Assembly (NCBI GenBank): GCA_030746635.1
Contig: JASLMH010000036.1
Span: 1 to 33,021 of the forward strand
Reading direction: 5' to 3'
DNA length: 33,021 nt
From: Alphaproteobacteria bacterium
GTDB lineage: Bacteria > Pseudomonadota > Alphaproteobacteria > GCA-2731375
A program made the translations under genes and the position numbers. Numbering within the stretch: position 1 is the stretch's first letter; the number at the start of each line of letters is the position of its first letter. The notes under the pieces were generated by a model. The model made no database searches, was not told where the DNA came from, and saw only the letters and a program-made list of their open reading frames with translations. Positions 6,998 to 15,881 of the stretch are shown here, piece after piece.

Positions 6998-9900
6998 CGG
7001 CCATGTCGCGGCCGCGTCGGCGCAGGTTGCGCAGGGCGGCGGCGACGGCCGCCGCCAGGAACAGGGCCAGGCCGACCGGCATCGCCGCCTTGATCAGCCA
7101 GCGCCCCGGCGCCCCCAGGGTCAGCGCCGCCACCTCCCGATCGGCGAAGCTTTCGGCGACCAGGTGCAGACCGAAGGCGATCACCACCAGGGCGAACGGC
7201 GCGAAGAACAGGATCAGCCCGAGCAGTTCGATGCGGGCCCGGGTCACCGGGCGCAGGCGTTCGCGCAGGATATCAACCCGCACATGGGCGTCCCGGACGT
7301 AGGCATAGCCCAGCGTCAACAGCACCAGCAGCATGAAGACTTCCCATTCGATGTACTGCGGCAGGGGCGAGGAGGTGTTGAACAGCTTGCGGGCGGTGAT
7401 CTCGTAGATCCGCACGACGATCATCACCGGCAGGGCGATCAGCGCCGTCCAGAAACCAATGCCGCAGACCAGCCGGTCGACACCGTCCAGGACCATCCGC
7501 AGCCGCGCCATCGGCGCGGCCGCCCGGAAGGCCCGCCATTTGCGCCGCCGCAGCACGGCCCGGCGGCCGCCACGCCGGCGCCAGTCGCCGACGTCCTTCT
7601 GAATGGCGATCAGGGAAGGCACCACCAGCAGCACCAGCAGGGTGGCCACGGCCAGGCCGAAGATGATGGTGATCGCCATGGGGATCAGGAACTGGGCCTG
7701 CAACGAGGTCTCGAACAGCAACGGCGTCAGCCCGCCGATGGTGGTCAGCGAGGTCAACAAGACCGCCCGCAGCCGGTCCTGGCTGCCGGCGACGATGGCC
7801 GCGAAGACCTCCTCGCCGGCGGCGATGCGCTCGTCGATGGTCGACACCAGGATGATCGAATCGTTGACCAGAATGCCCGACAGGCCCAACAGGCCGACCA
7901 GGGTCAGCAGGCTCAAATCGAAGCCCAGCAGCATGTGGCCGATGACGGCGCCGACCACCCCGAAGGGGATGATCGACATCACCACGATCGGCCGGGTGTA
8001 GCTGGCGAACACCCAGGCCAGGATGATGTAGATGGCGGCCAGGCCGACCAGGGCGCCGAGCCGCATGTCGGCCAGGGTGCGCGACTGCTCCTCGCTCTTG
8101 CCGGCGAAGCGGTAGTTGACGCCGTGGCGGCGGGCGATCTTGGGCAGTTCGCCGGCCTCCAGCTCCGGCGTCAGCTTGGTCAGGTTGATCTTGCTTTCAT
8201 CCAGTTCGCCGGTGATCGCCACTTCGCGCTGGCCGTCCTCGCGGCGGATACGGGCGAAGCCGGCGGATTCGCGCATGGTCACCACCTCGCTCAAGGGCAC
8301 CTCGGCGCCCGCCGGCCCGCGCAGGTACAAATTCAGCAGATCCTCGGTGGTGATCAGGCCGCGCGGATACTGCACCTTGACCGTGACCTCCTCGTCGCCG
8401 CGGGGGAAGCGCTTGGCGATGGCGCCCTGGAAGGCGCTGCGCACCTGCCGGCCGACGCTGTCGGTGGTGAAGCCCAGGGCCCGGCCCCGCGGCGTCAGTT
8501 CCAGGATCACCTCCTGCTTGCCGTAGGGCAGATCGTCCTCGACGTCGCTGACGCCCGGGAAGCGCAGCAGCAACGCCTTCAACTCCCGCGCCGCCGCCTT
8601 CAAATCGTCGGTGCCGCCGCCGCTCAGCCTGATGTCGATCTCGCGCCCCGGCGGACCGCCGCGCCGTTCGTTCAGGCTGATCCGCTCGACCCCGGGGCGC
8701 GGCTTGATCTCCTGGCGCCAGGCCTCGATGAAGTGGGGCAGGCGGATCTGGCGATGATCCGAGGGGATCAGCTCGATGTACAAGCCACCGTACTTGTCGC
8801 CGCTGACGCGATAGAACTCGTTGGCCTGGGATTGCCCCAGACTGCCGAAGGTGGCGTGGATCAGGACCTGGTCGCCGACCAGCCGCCGTTCGGCGCGACG
8901 GGCCGCGTGTTCCAACTCGCGGGCCATGGCCTCGGTCTCGCCCCGTGGCGTGCCCGGCATCATCACCACGTTGCCGTAGACCACGTCGCCCTCTGGCGCG
9001 GGGAAGAAATGGAAATCGATCCGCCCCGAGCCGACGATCCCCAGGGTCAGGATCAACGAGGCGATGGCGGTGGCCATGGTCAGGTAGCGCCATTCCAGGC
9101 AGCGCACCAGCACCCGCCGGTACCAGCCATCGCGGAACCGGGCGAAGGCCCGGTTGAAACGCTTCCGCGGCGCCGAATCCCGCTCCGTCCCGACCTTAAG
9201 GGCGCCGCGCAGATGACCCGGCAGGATCAGGAAGCATTCCACCAGGCTGGCCAGCAGCACCGATATCGCGACCAGCGGAATGGCCCGGATGATGATGCCG
9301 ATGATGTCGCCGATCACCAGCAGCGGCAGAAACGCGGCAATGGTGGTCAGGGACGATGCCACCACCGGCGGCAGCATGCGCAGGGCGCCGCCCTCGGCCG
9401 CCTCCAGGGCGTCCTGCCCGGTGCTCCGTCGCCAGGCCGCGTGTTCGCCGACGACGATGGCATCGTCGACGATGATGCCAAGGGTCATGATCAGGGCGAA
9501 CAGACTGACCATGTTGATCGATTGGCCGCTGGCCAGCATCACCACCATGGTCGCCAGCAGGGCCACCGGAATACCGGCGGCAACCCAGATCGCCACCCGC
9601 AGGTTCAGAAAGATGAACAGGATCAGCAGCACCAGGGTCAGGCCGCCGGCGCCGTTCTTCAACAGGATGGCTATGCGCTCGCGGATCAGGCCGGCCTGCA
9701 CGTCGTAATGCTCGACCCGCAAGGTCGGCGGCAGGGTCGGGCGGATTTCGCTCAGGTATTGCTCGACGGTTTCGGCCACATCCAGGGCATCGGCGGACAC
9801 CGCCCGCTTGATGTGCAGCTCGATCGCCCGCTGCCGCGACAGCCGGCCTTCCGGCGCGTCCGTGTCGAAGGCCTCGCGAACCTTGGCGATGTCGCGAAGA

Positions 9901-10655
9901 TGGATCTTTTCGCCGTTGGGCAGGGAACGGATCTCGATGCCGCCGACCCCGGTGGCGGTGGTTTCGAGGCCGAGGCTGCGTATCTGCTTCTCCACCCGGC
10001 CCTCGATGTTGCCCGAGGGCAGATCGAGGCTGCTGCCGCGGATCCGGGCCGCCACGCTGTCCAGCGTCAGGTCCAGCCGGCGCAATGTGGCCGGTGAAAT
10101 ATCCACCCAGATCTCTTCGTCCCGCGAGCCGTACAGCAGTACCCGGTCGATGCCGCGGGCCAGCAGATCCTCGCGCATGCGCTTGGCGATGGATTTCAAG
10201 GCGGCTTCGCTGTACGGCCCCGAAAGGGCCAGGCGGGACATGGTTTCGTAACGGGCGACCCGGCGGATCACCGGTTTCTCGGCATCCTCGGGCAGGGTGG
10301 TGACCTGCGCCACGGCCGAGTCCACCTCCGACAGCGCGGCCTGCATGTCGCTGCCCTGGTGGTACTCGACCAGGACCGTCGCCACCCCCTCGACGGCGAA
10401 GGAGACGACCCGCTCGACATTGTCCTGAAAGCGCACCTCGGGCTCGATGGCGGCGACGATGTTGGCTTCCACGTCCTCGGCGCTGGCGCCCGGCCAGATC
10501 ACCGTGATCGACACCATGTCGATACCGAAATCCGGAAAGAACTGCGTATTCAGCCGCAGCAGCGAGACGCCGCCCAGCACCAGCATGATGATCATCAGCA
10601 GGTTGGCGGCGTTGCGGTGCCTGACGAACAGGCGGACGAGATCGGCTGGCGACAT
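6990..10655 (-). CDS. RND efflux permease fused to TRAP small permease (DctQ)
   Basis: 1221 aa in one uninterrupted frame. Residues 1 to about 1035 are an HAE1-type RND inner-membrane proton/drug antiporter: the N-terminal segment LLMIIMLVLGGVSLL, periplasmic porter loops, and the TM4 proton-relay pair D397-D398 (LGIIVDDAIVVGE). After a basic linker (about 1015-1048), residues 1049-1221 form a complete DctQ-type four-helix protein beginning MARLRMVLDG. This part is 173 aa, the usual size of free-standing DctQ. M1049 (ATG at 7511) sits where an independent dctQ would start, but there is no stop codon before it and no clear ribosome site. Both partners should have cytoplasmic ends at the joint, so the fusion is topologically possible. 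The start abuts the stop of the membrane-fusion gene (TGAATG), and the end overlaps dctM by 8 nt. A sequencing error that removed the RND stop is the main alternative. Confidence 0.88.
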   Translation of the reverse strand: MSPADLVRLFVRHRNAANLLMIIMLVLGGVSLLRLNTQFFPDFGIDMVSITVIWPGASAEDVEANIVAAIEPEVRFQDNVERVVSFAVEGVATVLVEYHQGSDMQAALSEVDSAVAQVTTLPEDAEKPVIRRVARYETMSRLALSGPYSEAALKSIAKRMREDLLARGIDRVLLYGSRDEEIWVDISPATLRRLDLTLDSVAARIRGSSLDLPSGNIEGRVEKQIRSLGLETTATGVGGIEIRSLPNGEKIHLRDIAKVREAFDTDAPEGRLSRQRAIELHIKRAVSADALDVAETVEQYLSEIRPTLPPTLRVEHYDVQAGLIRERIAILLKNGAGGLTLVLLILFIFLNLRVAIWVAAGIPVALLATMVVMLASGQSINMVSLFALIMTLGIIVDDAIVVGEHAAWRRSTGQDALEAAEGGALRMLPPVVASSLTTIAAFLPLLVIGDIIGIIIRAIPLVAISVLLASLVECFLILPGHLRGALKVGTERDSAPRKRFNRAFARFRDGWYRRVLVRCLEWRYLTMATAIASLILTLGIVGSGRIDFHFFPAPEGDVVYGNVVMMPGTPRGETEAMARELEHAARRAERRLVGDQVLIHATFGSLGQSQANEFYRVSGDKYGGLYIELIPSDHRQIRLPHFIEAWRQEIKPRPGVERISLNERRGGPPGREIDIRLSGGGTDDLKAAARELKALLLRFPGVSDVEDDLPYGKQEVILELTPRGRALGFTTDSVGRQVRSAFQGAIAKRFPRGDEEVTVKVQYPRGLITTEDLLNLYLRGPAGAEVPLSEVVTMRESAGFARIRREDGQREVAITGELDESKINLTKLTPELEAGELPKIARRHGVNYRFAGKSEEQSRTLADMRLGALVGLAAIYIILAWVFASYTRPIVVMSIIPFGVVGAVIGHMLLGFDLSLLTLVGLLGLSGILVNDSIILVSTIDERIAAGEEVFAAIVAGSQDRLRAVLLTSLTTIGGLTPLLFETSLQAQFLIPMAITIIFGLAVATLLVLLVVPSLIAIQKDVGDWRRRGGRRAVLRRRKWRAFRAAAPMARLRMVLDGVDRLVCGIGFWTALIALPVMIVVRIYEITARKLFNTSSPLPQYIEWEVFMLLVLLTLGYAYVRDAHVRVDILRERLRPVTRARIELLGLILFFAPFALVVIAFGLHLVAESFADREVAALTLGAPGRWLIKAAMPVGLALFLAAAVAAALRNLRRRGRDMADG

Positions 10656-11897
10656 TCAGCGGATCTCCACCAACTGGCCAGGACCGGCCTCGGCGAAGCG
10701 GGTGATCAGCGCCATGTCGCCGCCCTTGATTTCGCCCCGAACCAGTACGTCGTTGCCGACCCGGGCCACCAACTCCACCTGCCGCCGCTGCAAGCGGCTG
10801 TCCTGGATCAGGTAGACGGCATTGCCGTCGTACAAGGCGCTTTCCGGTAAACGGGCGACCCCACGGTAGTTGCGGTCGTCGGTGCTGACGGCGACGAAGG
10901 CGCCGGGGCGCAAAGGCTTGGCCAGACCGGCGCCGTTCAGGCGAATGAAGACGTCGACGCCGCCGCTGGCGCTGTCGATGCGGGCGCCGACGCGATCGAG
11001 GTTGCCGGGAAAGAGAAAACTCTGGCCGCCGACCTGCCAGGTCACCGTGGCCGGCCGGCCATGGATCCGGCCGTCCGTCACCAGGCGGCCGTATTGGCCG
11101 TCCGATAGGGTCACCTTGGCTTCCAGGCGGCCGGCGTCGATCAAGCGGGCAACCCGGTCGTTGACGTTCAGGCGCTTGCCGATCTGCGCCTGCACGTCGA
11201 CCAGATAGCCGGCGAACGGCGCCGTCAGCCGGGTCCGCTGCAGATCCCGCTTGGCCCGGCGCAAGCCGACCCCGAGGCGGGCGATCACCGCCTGTTGCTG
11301 CTTGATCCGGGCCGCCTCGGCGGCCAGATCGTTGCGCCGGATCTCGGTGGTCTTTTCCTGCTGCGTCAGTTCCAGGCGGGCGCTGTCCAGCCGCTGCTCC
11401 GAAACGGCGCCGCGCCGGGACAATTCCTGCATCCGCTTGAGGTCGCGCCGGCGCAGGGCGATCAATTCCTCGTCGCGTTTCAGGGCGGCGGCGTAGGCCC
11501 GCCTGCGGGCCGCGATCTCGTCCAGCCGGGCCCGGGCCTCGCGCGATTGCGCCGATAGTTCGTCGAGGTTGGCCCGATAGTCGAAGGCGTCGATGGCGAC
11601 GATCAGATCGCCCATCGCGATGCTGCCGCCTTCCAGGAAACCGTCGCCCACGGACCGCACCTCGCCGCTGACCAGGGCGCGCAATTCGACCTCGCGGCCG
11701 GCGACGATTTCGCCGAACAGGTTCAGCTTCGGCCGGATATCGGCCAAGACCACCTCCCGCGCCGAGACGATCCAGGGCTGTTCGCCGCTGTCGGTCTTTT
11801 CCACCCCCGGTTTACTGCGGACGAGATAGACCGCCCCCGCGATCGCCGCGAGGACCACCAGGATCGGCACCACCGCCTTGCGTGCTGGCCAGGACAT
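10656..11897 (-). CDS. RND efflux periplasmic adaptor (membrane-fusion protein)
   Basis: 413 aa, HlyD/AcrA family. An N-terminal membrane anchor (about 9-25, VVPILVVLAAIAGAVYLV) is followed by a lipoyl half-motif (LRALVSGEV), a long alpha-helical hairpin (about 105-215, rich in Arg, Glu, Ala), and the second lipoyl half (RTRLTAPFAGYLVDV). Beta-barrel and membrane-proximal domains complete it. There is no lipobox Cys, so it is anchored by the helix. Its stop codon touches the start of the RND gene, so the two are co-translated. No outer-membrane TolC-type partner is encoded in the window. Confidence 0.92.
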   Translation of the reverse strand: MSWPARKAVVPILVVLAAIAGAVYLVRSKPGVEKTDSGEQPWIVSAREVVLADIRPKLNLFGEIVAGREVELRALVSGEVRSVGDGFLEGGSIAMGDLIVAIDAFDYRANLDELSAQSREARARLDEIAARRRAYAAALKRDEELIALRRRDLKRMQELSRRGAVSEQRLDSARLELTQQEKTTEIRRNDLAAEAARIKQQQAVIARLGVGLRRAKRDLQRTRLTAPFAGYLVDVQAQIGKRLNVNDRVARLIDAGRLEAKVTLSDGQYGRLVTDGRIHGRPATVTWQVGGQSFLFPGNLDRVGARIDSASGGVDVFIRLNGAGLAKPLRPGAFVAVSTDDRNYRGVARLPESALYDGNAVYLIQDSRLQRRQVELVARVGNDVLVRGEIKGGDMALITRFAEAGPGQLVEIR

Positions 11898-12022
11898 GGC
11901 CGGAACCTAACGCGGATTTCCCAGCCTGGCCACGGCCCGCGTCGGACCGGGTCGGCCGGCCGGTGGACCGGCACCCCAGGGGCCGTTATCGTGGGCCGCG
12001 TTCAGCAATGGGGATTCAGTGA

Positions 12023-13186
12023 ATGGCCGGCCAGCACCTAAGCCCGCGCGAGATGATCGAGCGTCTCATCGCCTTCGACACCACCAGCCGCGATTCCAAT
12101 CTGGCGCTGATCCATTTCGTGCGCGACTACCTGGCCGGGCACGACGTCGAGGCGACGCTGATCCACGATGCCAGCGGCGACAAGGCCAATCTGTTCGCCA
12201 CCGTCGGGCCGATGGTCGACGGCGGCGTGGTGCTTTCGGGCCATACCGACGTGGTGCCGGTGGACGGCCAGGACTGGGACAGCGATCCCTTTCAGCTGGT
12301 CGAACGGGCCGGCCGGCTGTACGGCCGCGGCACCTCGGACATGAAGAGCTTCTCGGCCATCGGCCTGGCCCTGGTGCCGGAGATGCTGGAGCGGGGCCTG
12401 TCCGTGCCGATCCATTTCGCCCTGTCCTATGACGAGGAGGTCGGTTGCCTCGGCGCGCCCGACCTGGCCCGGCACATCCAGGGCCTGCCGCGCCGGCCGC
12501 AGGCGGTGATCGTCGGCGAGCCGACGGAGATGAAGGTGGTCAACGCCCACAAGAGCTGCTGCGCGGTGAAGACCAAGGTGGTCGGCCTGGAAGGCCATTC
12601 CAGCGCCACCGACAAGGGGCTGAATTCGATCTTTTTCGCCTGCGAGCTGGTGCAGTTCCTGGCCAACCTGGCGGAGGAGATGAAGACCGAAAGCGTCAAT
12701 GAGCGCTTCGATCCGCCTTACACCACCATCCAGGTCGGCACTATTAGGGGTGGCACCGCCGGCAACATCATTCCCAAGGAAACCAACTTCGTCTGGGAAT
12801 ACCGGGCGATCCCCGAAACCGACGGCGAAGGCATTGTCGCCCGTTTCGAGCGCTTCGCGGCCGAGGAGGTGCTGCCGCGCATGCGGGCGGCCTATCCCGA
12901 GGCCGAGATCAGAACCGAGGTGCGGAGCCTGATCACACCGCTGGTGCCCGAGGACGGCTCGCCGGCGGAGACTCTGGTGCTGGCCCTGGTCGGCAGCAAC
13001 CAGACCCATGCCGTCTCCTACGGCACCGAGGCCGGCCTGTTCCAGCAGAGCGGCGTGCCGTCGGTGATCTGCGGTCCCGGCAACGTCCGCGAGGCGCACC
13101 GCCCGAACGAGTTCATCGAACTCTCCCAGGTGGAGGAATGCACCGCCTTCCTGCGGCGGTTGATCGACCGGCTGGCCGCCGGTTAG
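12023..13186 (+). CDS. argE: acetylornithine deacetylase (ArgE-type M20 peptidase)
   Basis: 387 aa. It is a zinc-dependent cytoplasmic hydrolase of the M20/ArgE/DapE family that releases ornithine from N-acetylornithine. Metal and catalytic residues are in place: H74 and D76 in SGHTDVVPV, D106 in GRGTSDMKSF, E138-E139 in SYDEEVG and E166 in VGEPTEM. The dimerisation-domain motif GLEGHSS is present. The first residues, SPREMIERLIAFDTTSRDSN, are typical of ArgE. ATG 12023 is the only good start. It is divergent from the efflux operon, with 125 nt between. The argD-argF pair about 3 kb away supports the arginine assignment, although many alphaproteobacteria use ArgJ; a related amino-acid deacylase is possible. 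Confidence 0.87.
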   Translation: MAGQHLSPREMIERLIAFDTTSRDSNLALIHFVRDYLAGHDVEATLIHDASGDKANLFATVGPMVDGGVVLSGHTDVVPVDGQDWDSDPFQLVERAGRLYGRGTSDMKSFSAIGLALVPEMLERGLSVPIHFALSYDEEVGCLGAPDLARHIQGLPRRPQAVIVGEPTEMKVVNAHKSCCAVKTKVVGLEGHSSATDKGLNSIFFACELVQFLANLAEEMKTESVNERFDPPYTTIQVGTIRGGTAGNIIPKETNFVWEYRAIPETDGEGIVARFERFAAEEVLPRMRAAYPEAEIRTEVRSLITPLVPEDGSPAETLVLALVGSNQTHAVSYGTEAGLFQQSGVPSVICGPGNVREAHRPNEFIELSQVEECTAFLRRLIDRLAAG

Positions 13187-13209
13187 CGCGCTCGGGAATC
13201 AGAAGCTCT

Positions 13210-13293
13210 GGATGCCCGGGTCAAGCCCGGGCATGACGTAATATGTTGAGAACAATGAGAAAATCGTCATTGCCGGGCTCGACCCGGCAATCT
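13210..13293. repeat. pair of GC-rich palindromes, alphaproteobacterial type
   Basis: Two short hairpins lie between the argE-like gene and the lipoprotein gene. One is ATGCCCGGG-TCAAG-CCCGGGCAT (about 13211-13233 core). The other is ATTGCCGGG-CTCGA-CCCGGCAAT (about 13268-13290 core). Each has a 9-bp perfect stem and a 5-nt loop. From memory, such CCGGG palindromes recur in intergenic DNA of many alphaproteobacteria. They may also end transcription of the two convergent genes. Confidence 0.75.
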
Positions 13294-13308
13294 CGCTCTC
13301 ATCGAGCC

Positions 13309-13902
13309 TCAGCGTAAGAAGTCGCCCAGGTGCTGGCGGATTTTCTCGGCCATCACCTGGTCGAAGTCCTTGGCCGAGGCTTCGACGAACTGATACAGCA
13401 CGCCTTCGCGTTCGTTCAGGCTTAGGGTCTCGGGCGTCGTGCGCTGCCGCGTCACCTGTGCCTCGGCGAAGCCGCTGCCCATGCCGCCGGCCGTTTCGAC
13501 CTCCAGTCTGGCGGCCAGCCGGGCGCTGAACCGGGCCGCCTGTCGCAGCGTGAACAGAGCCTTCAGGCCATTCTTCTTTTTCAGCGGCTCCATGATCACC
13601 GAGGCGTCCTGAATGACGAAACGGGCCCGGCCATGGCTGCCGACGGCGCGCAGCCGGTCGCGAGCCCAGTTCCGCATGGCCAGGGCCGGCGCCAGCGGCA
13701 GCTTGTGTTCGACGTTGGGCTCCCGCAGCGGCGATTGGTAGCCGTCCACCACGTCGATCCGGGCCACGTTCAATTGGATCGGCGGCAAATGGCTGAACCG
13801 CAAATCGGGATAGAGCACCTCCGGCAGCGGCGTTTCGCACCCCGCCAGCCACAGACAGGCGCCAAGCCAGGTCAACCGCGAAAACCATCGTAACAGCGTC
13901 AT
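13309..13902 (-). CDS. putative lipoprotein, function unknown
   Basis: 197 aa. A type II signal peptide is clear: MTLLRWFSRLTWLGACLWLAGC, with lipobox L-A-G-C and the lipidated Cys at residue 22. The next residues are E-T, so outer-membrane sorting is likely. The mature part has no domain I recognise; it contains a basic helical region (about 85-110) and a C-terminal segment, FVEASAKDFDQVMAEKIRQH. ATG 13902 is chosen because it starts exactly at the signal peptide; an in-frame ATG at 13938 would add 12 residues. It lies 85 nt after hslO on the same strand and may be read with it. Confidence 0.75.
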   Translation of the reverse strand: MTLLRWFSRLTWLGACLWLAGCETPLPEVLYPDLRFSHLPPIQLNVARIDVVDGYQSPLREPNVEHKLPLAPALAMRNWARDRLRAVGSHGRARFVIQDASVIMEPLKKKNGLKALFTLRQAARFSARLAARLEVETAGGMGSGFAEAQVTRQRTTPETLSLNEREGVLYQFVEASAKDFDQVMAEKIRQHLGDFLR

Positions 13903-13987
13903 GTTCGGACCATCCCTGTAGCCATTCGGAGCGGGCAAATGCCGGGCGATTATGCCCCAATATCAAGGACCAATGGTACTGCTCGCA

Positions 13988-14926
13988 TCAAAGATAGCGG
14001 TCGAGGGGGAAGGCATAATGGGCGTTGCAGAATTCGCAGGTCATCTCCAGTTCCCCGGCCACCGCCAACTCGCGCAATTCCTCCACCGGCAGCCGCCGCA
14101 GCACGCTGTCGGCCCGTTCCGTCGAGCAGCGGCAGCCGGCCGCCAGCGGCACCGGCGCGAAGGCCCGCACGCCGTCCTCGTGAAACAGCCGGAACAGCAG
14201 GTCGTCGGCCGGCAGCGCCCGGTCCAGCAGTTCGTCGTCGCGGGCGCTGGCCAGCAGGACCACCGCCCGGCGCCAATCGTCCTCGGAGGCGGCGTCGCGT
14301 TCCGCCTCGGCGCCGCGGGCCAGCAGGCTCGGATCGCCTTCGGGCAGGCGTTGCAGCATGATCGCGCCGGCCCGCCATTGGCCGTGGTCGGCGCCGCCCG
14401 GCACCCGGCCGGCGGTCAGGCGGATCGCCGTTTCGATCTGTTCCGAGCTGCGGAAGTAGTTGTGGGCGCAATCGGCCAGGGTCCGCCCCTCCAGGGCGAC
14501 GATGCCCTGGTAGCGATCGGTGTCGGGACCCTGATCGACGGTGAAGGCGATATGGCCGGCGCCCAACAGTCGCGGCACCGAGGGCGGTTCGGGATCATCG
14601 TCCAGGGCGGCCAGGGCGTCGGGGGCGAACTGGGCGTAACCGCGCAGTTCGCCCGGCGAGCGGAAATCGGCCACCAGCACCGGGACCGGCCCGTCGCCCT
14701 TGGTTTGCAGGGTGAACAGGCCGTCGAACTTCAAGGCGCCGGCAAGCGCGGCGGACAGGGCGACGGCCTGGCCCAGAATGTGCGAGACCTTGTCCGGGTA
14801 GCCGTGGCGGCACAGGATGTCGTCGATCGCCGGGCCCAGGCGGACCAGGCGGCCGCGAATGCCGATACCCTCGATTTGAAACGGCCGGATCAGATCGTCA
14901 GCTATCAGATCGTCAGCCGCCGTCAT
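13988..14926 (-). CDS. hslO: redox-regulated chaperone Hsp33
   Basis: 312 aa, as expected for Hsp33. This cytoplasmic holdase is switched on when oxidation releases zinc from four C-terminal cysteines. These are present as C265-x-C267 (GCRCS) and C297-x2-C300 (CEFC). The N-terminal core begins RPFQIEGIGIRGRLVRLG, and the typical GYAQFAPD and QGIVAL stretches follow. It is the third gene of argD-argF-hslO, 34 nt after argF, an order seen in many alphaproteobacteria. The N-terminus holds a tandem 15-bp duplication (ADDLI ADDLI) not needed by the family. Confidence 0.95.
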   Translation of the reverse strand: MTAADDLIADDLIRPFQIEGIGIRGRLVRLGPAIDDILCRHGYPDKVSHILGQAVALSAALAGALKFDGLFTLQTKGDGPVPVLVADFRSPGELRGYAQFAPDALAALDDDPEPPSVPRLLGAGHIAFTVDQGPDTDRYQGIVALEGRTLADCAHNYFRSSEQIETAIRLTAGRVPGGADHGQWRAGAIMLQRLPEGDPSLLARGAEAERDAASEDDWRRAVVLLASARDDELLDRALPADDLLFRLFHEDGVRAFAPVPLAAGCRCSTERADSVLRRLPVEELRELAVAGELEMTCEFCNAHYAFPLDRYL

Positions 14927-14960
14927 TGCCCAATGCCCCTTGCCGCAAAGGGCCGATGGC

Positions 14961-15881
14961 TCATCCCAGGCACCAGGTCAGGATGCCCTTCTGCGCGTGC
15001 AGGCGGTTTTCCGCCTCGTCCCAGACCAGCGACTGGCCGCCATCGATGACATCGGCCGTTACCTCCTCGCCGCGATGGGCCGGCAGGCAATGCATGAACA
15101 CCGCGTCGGGCTTGGCCAGCCGCATCAGCCGCTGGTCGACCTGGTAGGGCGCCAGCATGTTGTGGCGATCGGATTTCTGGTCGTCGTGCATCGACACCCA
15201 GGCATCGGAGACCACGCAATCGGCCTCGCGGACCGCTTCCTCGGGCGATTGTGTCACGGTGATGTCGGCGCCGTTGCCGCGGGCCCAGTCGACGGCCGTT
15301 TCCGATGGGCTCAGGGGTTCCGGGCAGGCCAGGCGCAGGGCATAGCCGAACCGCGCGGCGCCGTGGATCCACGAAGTGGCGACGTTGTTGCCGTCGCCCG
15401 ACCAGGCGACCACCTTGTCGGCCGTCGGGCCGCCGATCTCCTCCAGGGTCATCACGTCCGCCATCAGTTGGCAAGGATGGGTGGCATCGGTCAGGCCGTT
15501 GATCACCGGCACCGTGGCGTGCGCCACCAGTTCATCCAGCATGCCGTGCGACTTGGTGCGGATCATGATGGCGTCGACGTAGCGCGACAGCACCCGGCCG
15601 GTGTCGGCCATGGTCTCGCCGCGATCGAGCTGCAGATCGTCGACGTTGAGCACGATGGTCTGACCGCCGAGCTGGCGCATGCCGACGTCAAAGGACACCC
15701 GGGTGCGGGTCGACGGCTGGATGAAGATCATCGCCAGGATCTTGCCGGCCAGCGGCAGGTCATCGTCCGACGTTCCCTTCGGCCGTCCGGCCCGCGCCTG
15801 CTTGCGGCTTTTGGCGCTGTCGAGAATGCCGCGCAGGGTATCGGCATCGAGCTGGTCGATGTCGAGGAAGTGGCGTGTCAC
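14961..15881 (-). CDS. argF: ornithine carbamoyltransferase
   Basis: 306 aa. It makes citrulline from ornithine and carbamoyl phosphate in arginine synthesis. The carbamoyl-phosphate motif STRTR is at 57-61, HPCQ at 135-138, the ornithine-binding DAWVSM at 226-231 (usually DTWxSMG) and the HCLP motif at 264-267. The frame stays open far upstream through argD, so the start must be chosen: GTG at 15881, which overlaps the argD stop (GTGA), gives [16 protein letters not shown], the normal N-terminus, with a GGAG ribosome site about 12 nt before. The overlap implies translational coupling to argD. Confidence 0.95.
   Translation of the reverse strand: MTRHFLDIDQLDADTLRGILDSAKSRKQARAGRPKGTSDDDLPLAGKILAMIFIQPSTRTRVSFDVGMRQLGGQTIVLNVDDLQLDRGETMADTGRVLSRYVDAIMIRTKSHGMLDELVAHATVPVINGLTDATHPCQLMADVMTLEEIGGPTADKVVAWSGDGNNVATSWIHGAARFGYALRLACPEPLSPSETAVDWARGNGADITVTQSPEEAVREADCVVSDAWVSMHDDQKSDRHNMLAPYQVDQRLMRLAKPDAVFMHCLPAHRGEEVTADVIDGGQSLVWDEAENRLHAQKGILTWCLG

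Noticed and set aside
6834-10097. 1087-codon plus-strand open frame antisense to the RND gene
   Set aside because: Dominated by Gln, His, Asp, Gly and Arg, which is what GC-rich antisense frames give; the opposite strand has real RND motifs.
13210-13293. Palindromes as a CRISPR array
   Set aside because: Only two different hairpins, no regular spacers, no cas genes nearby.
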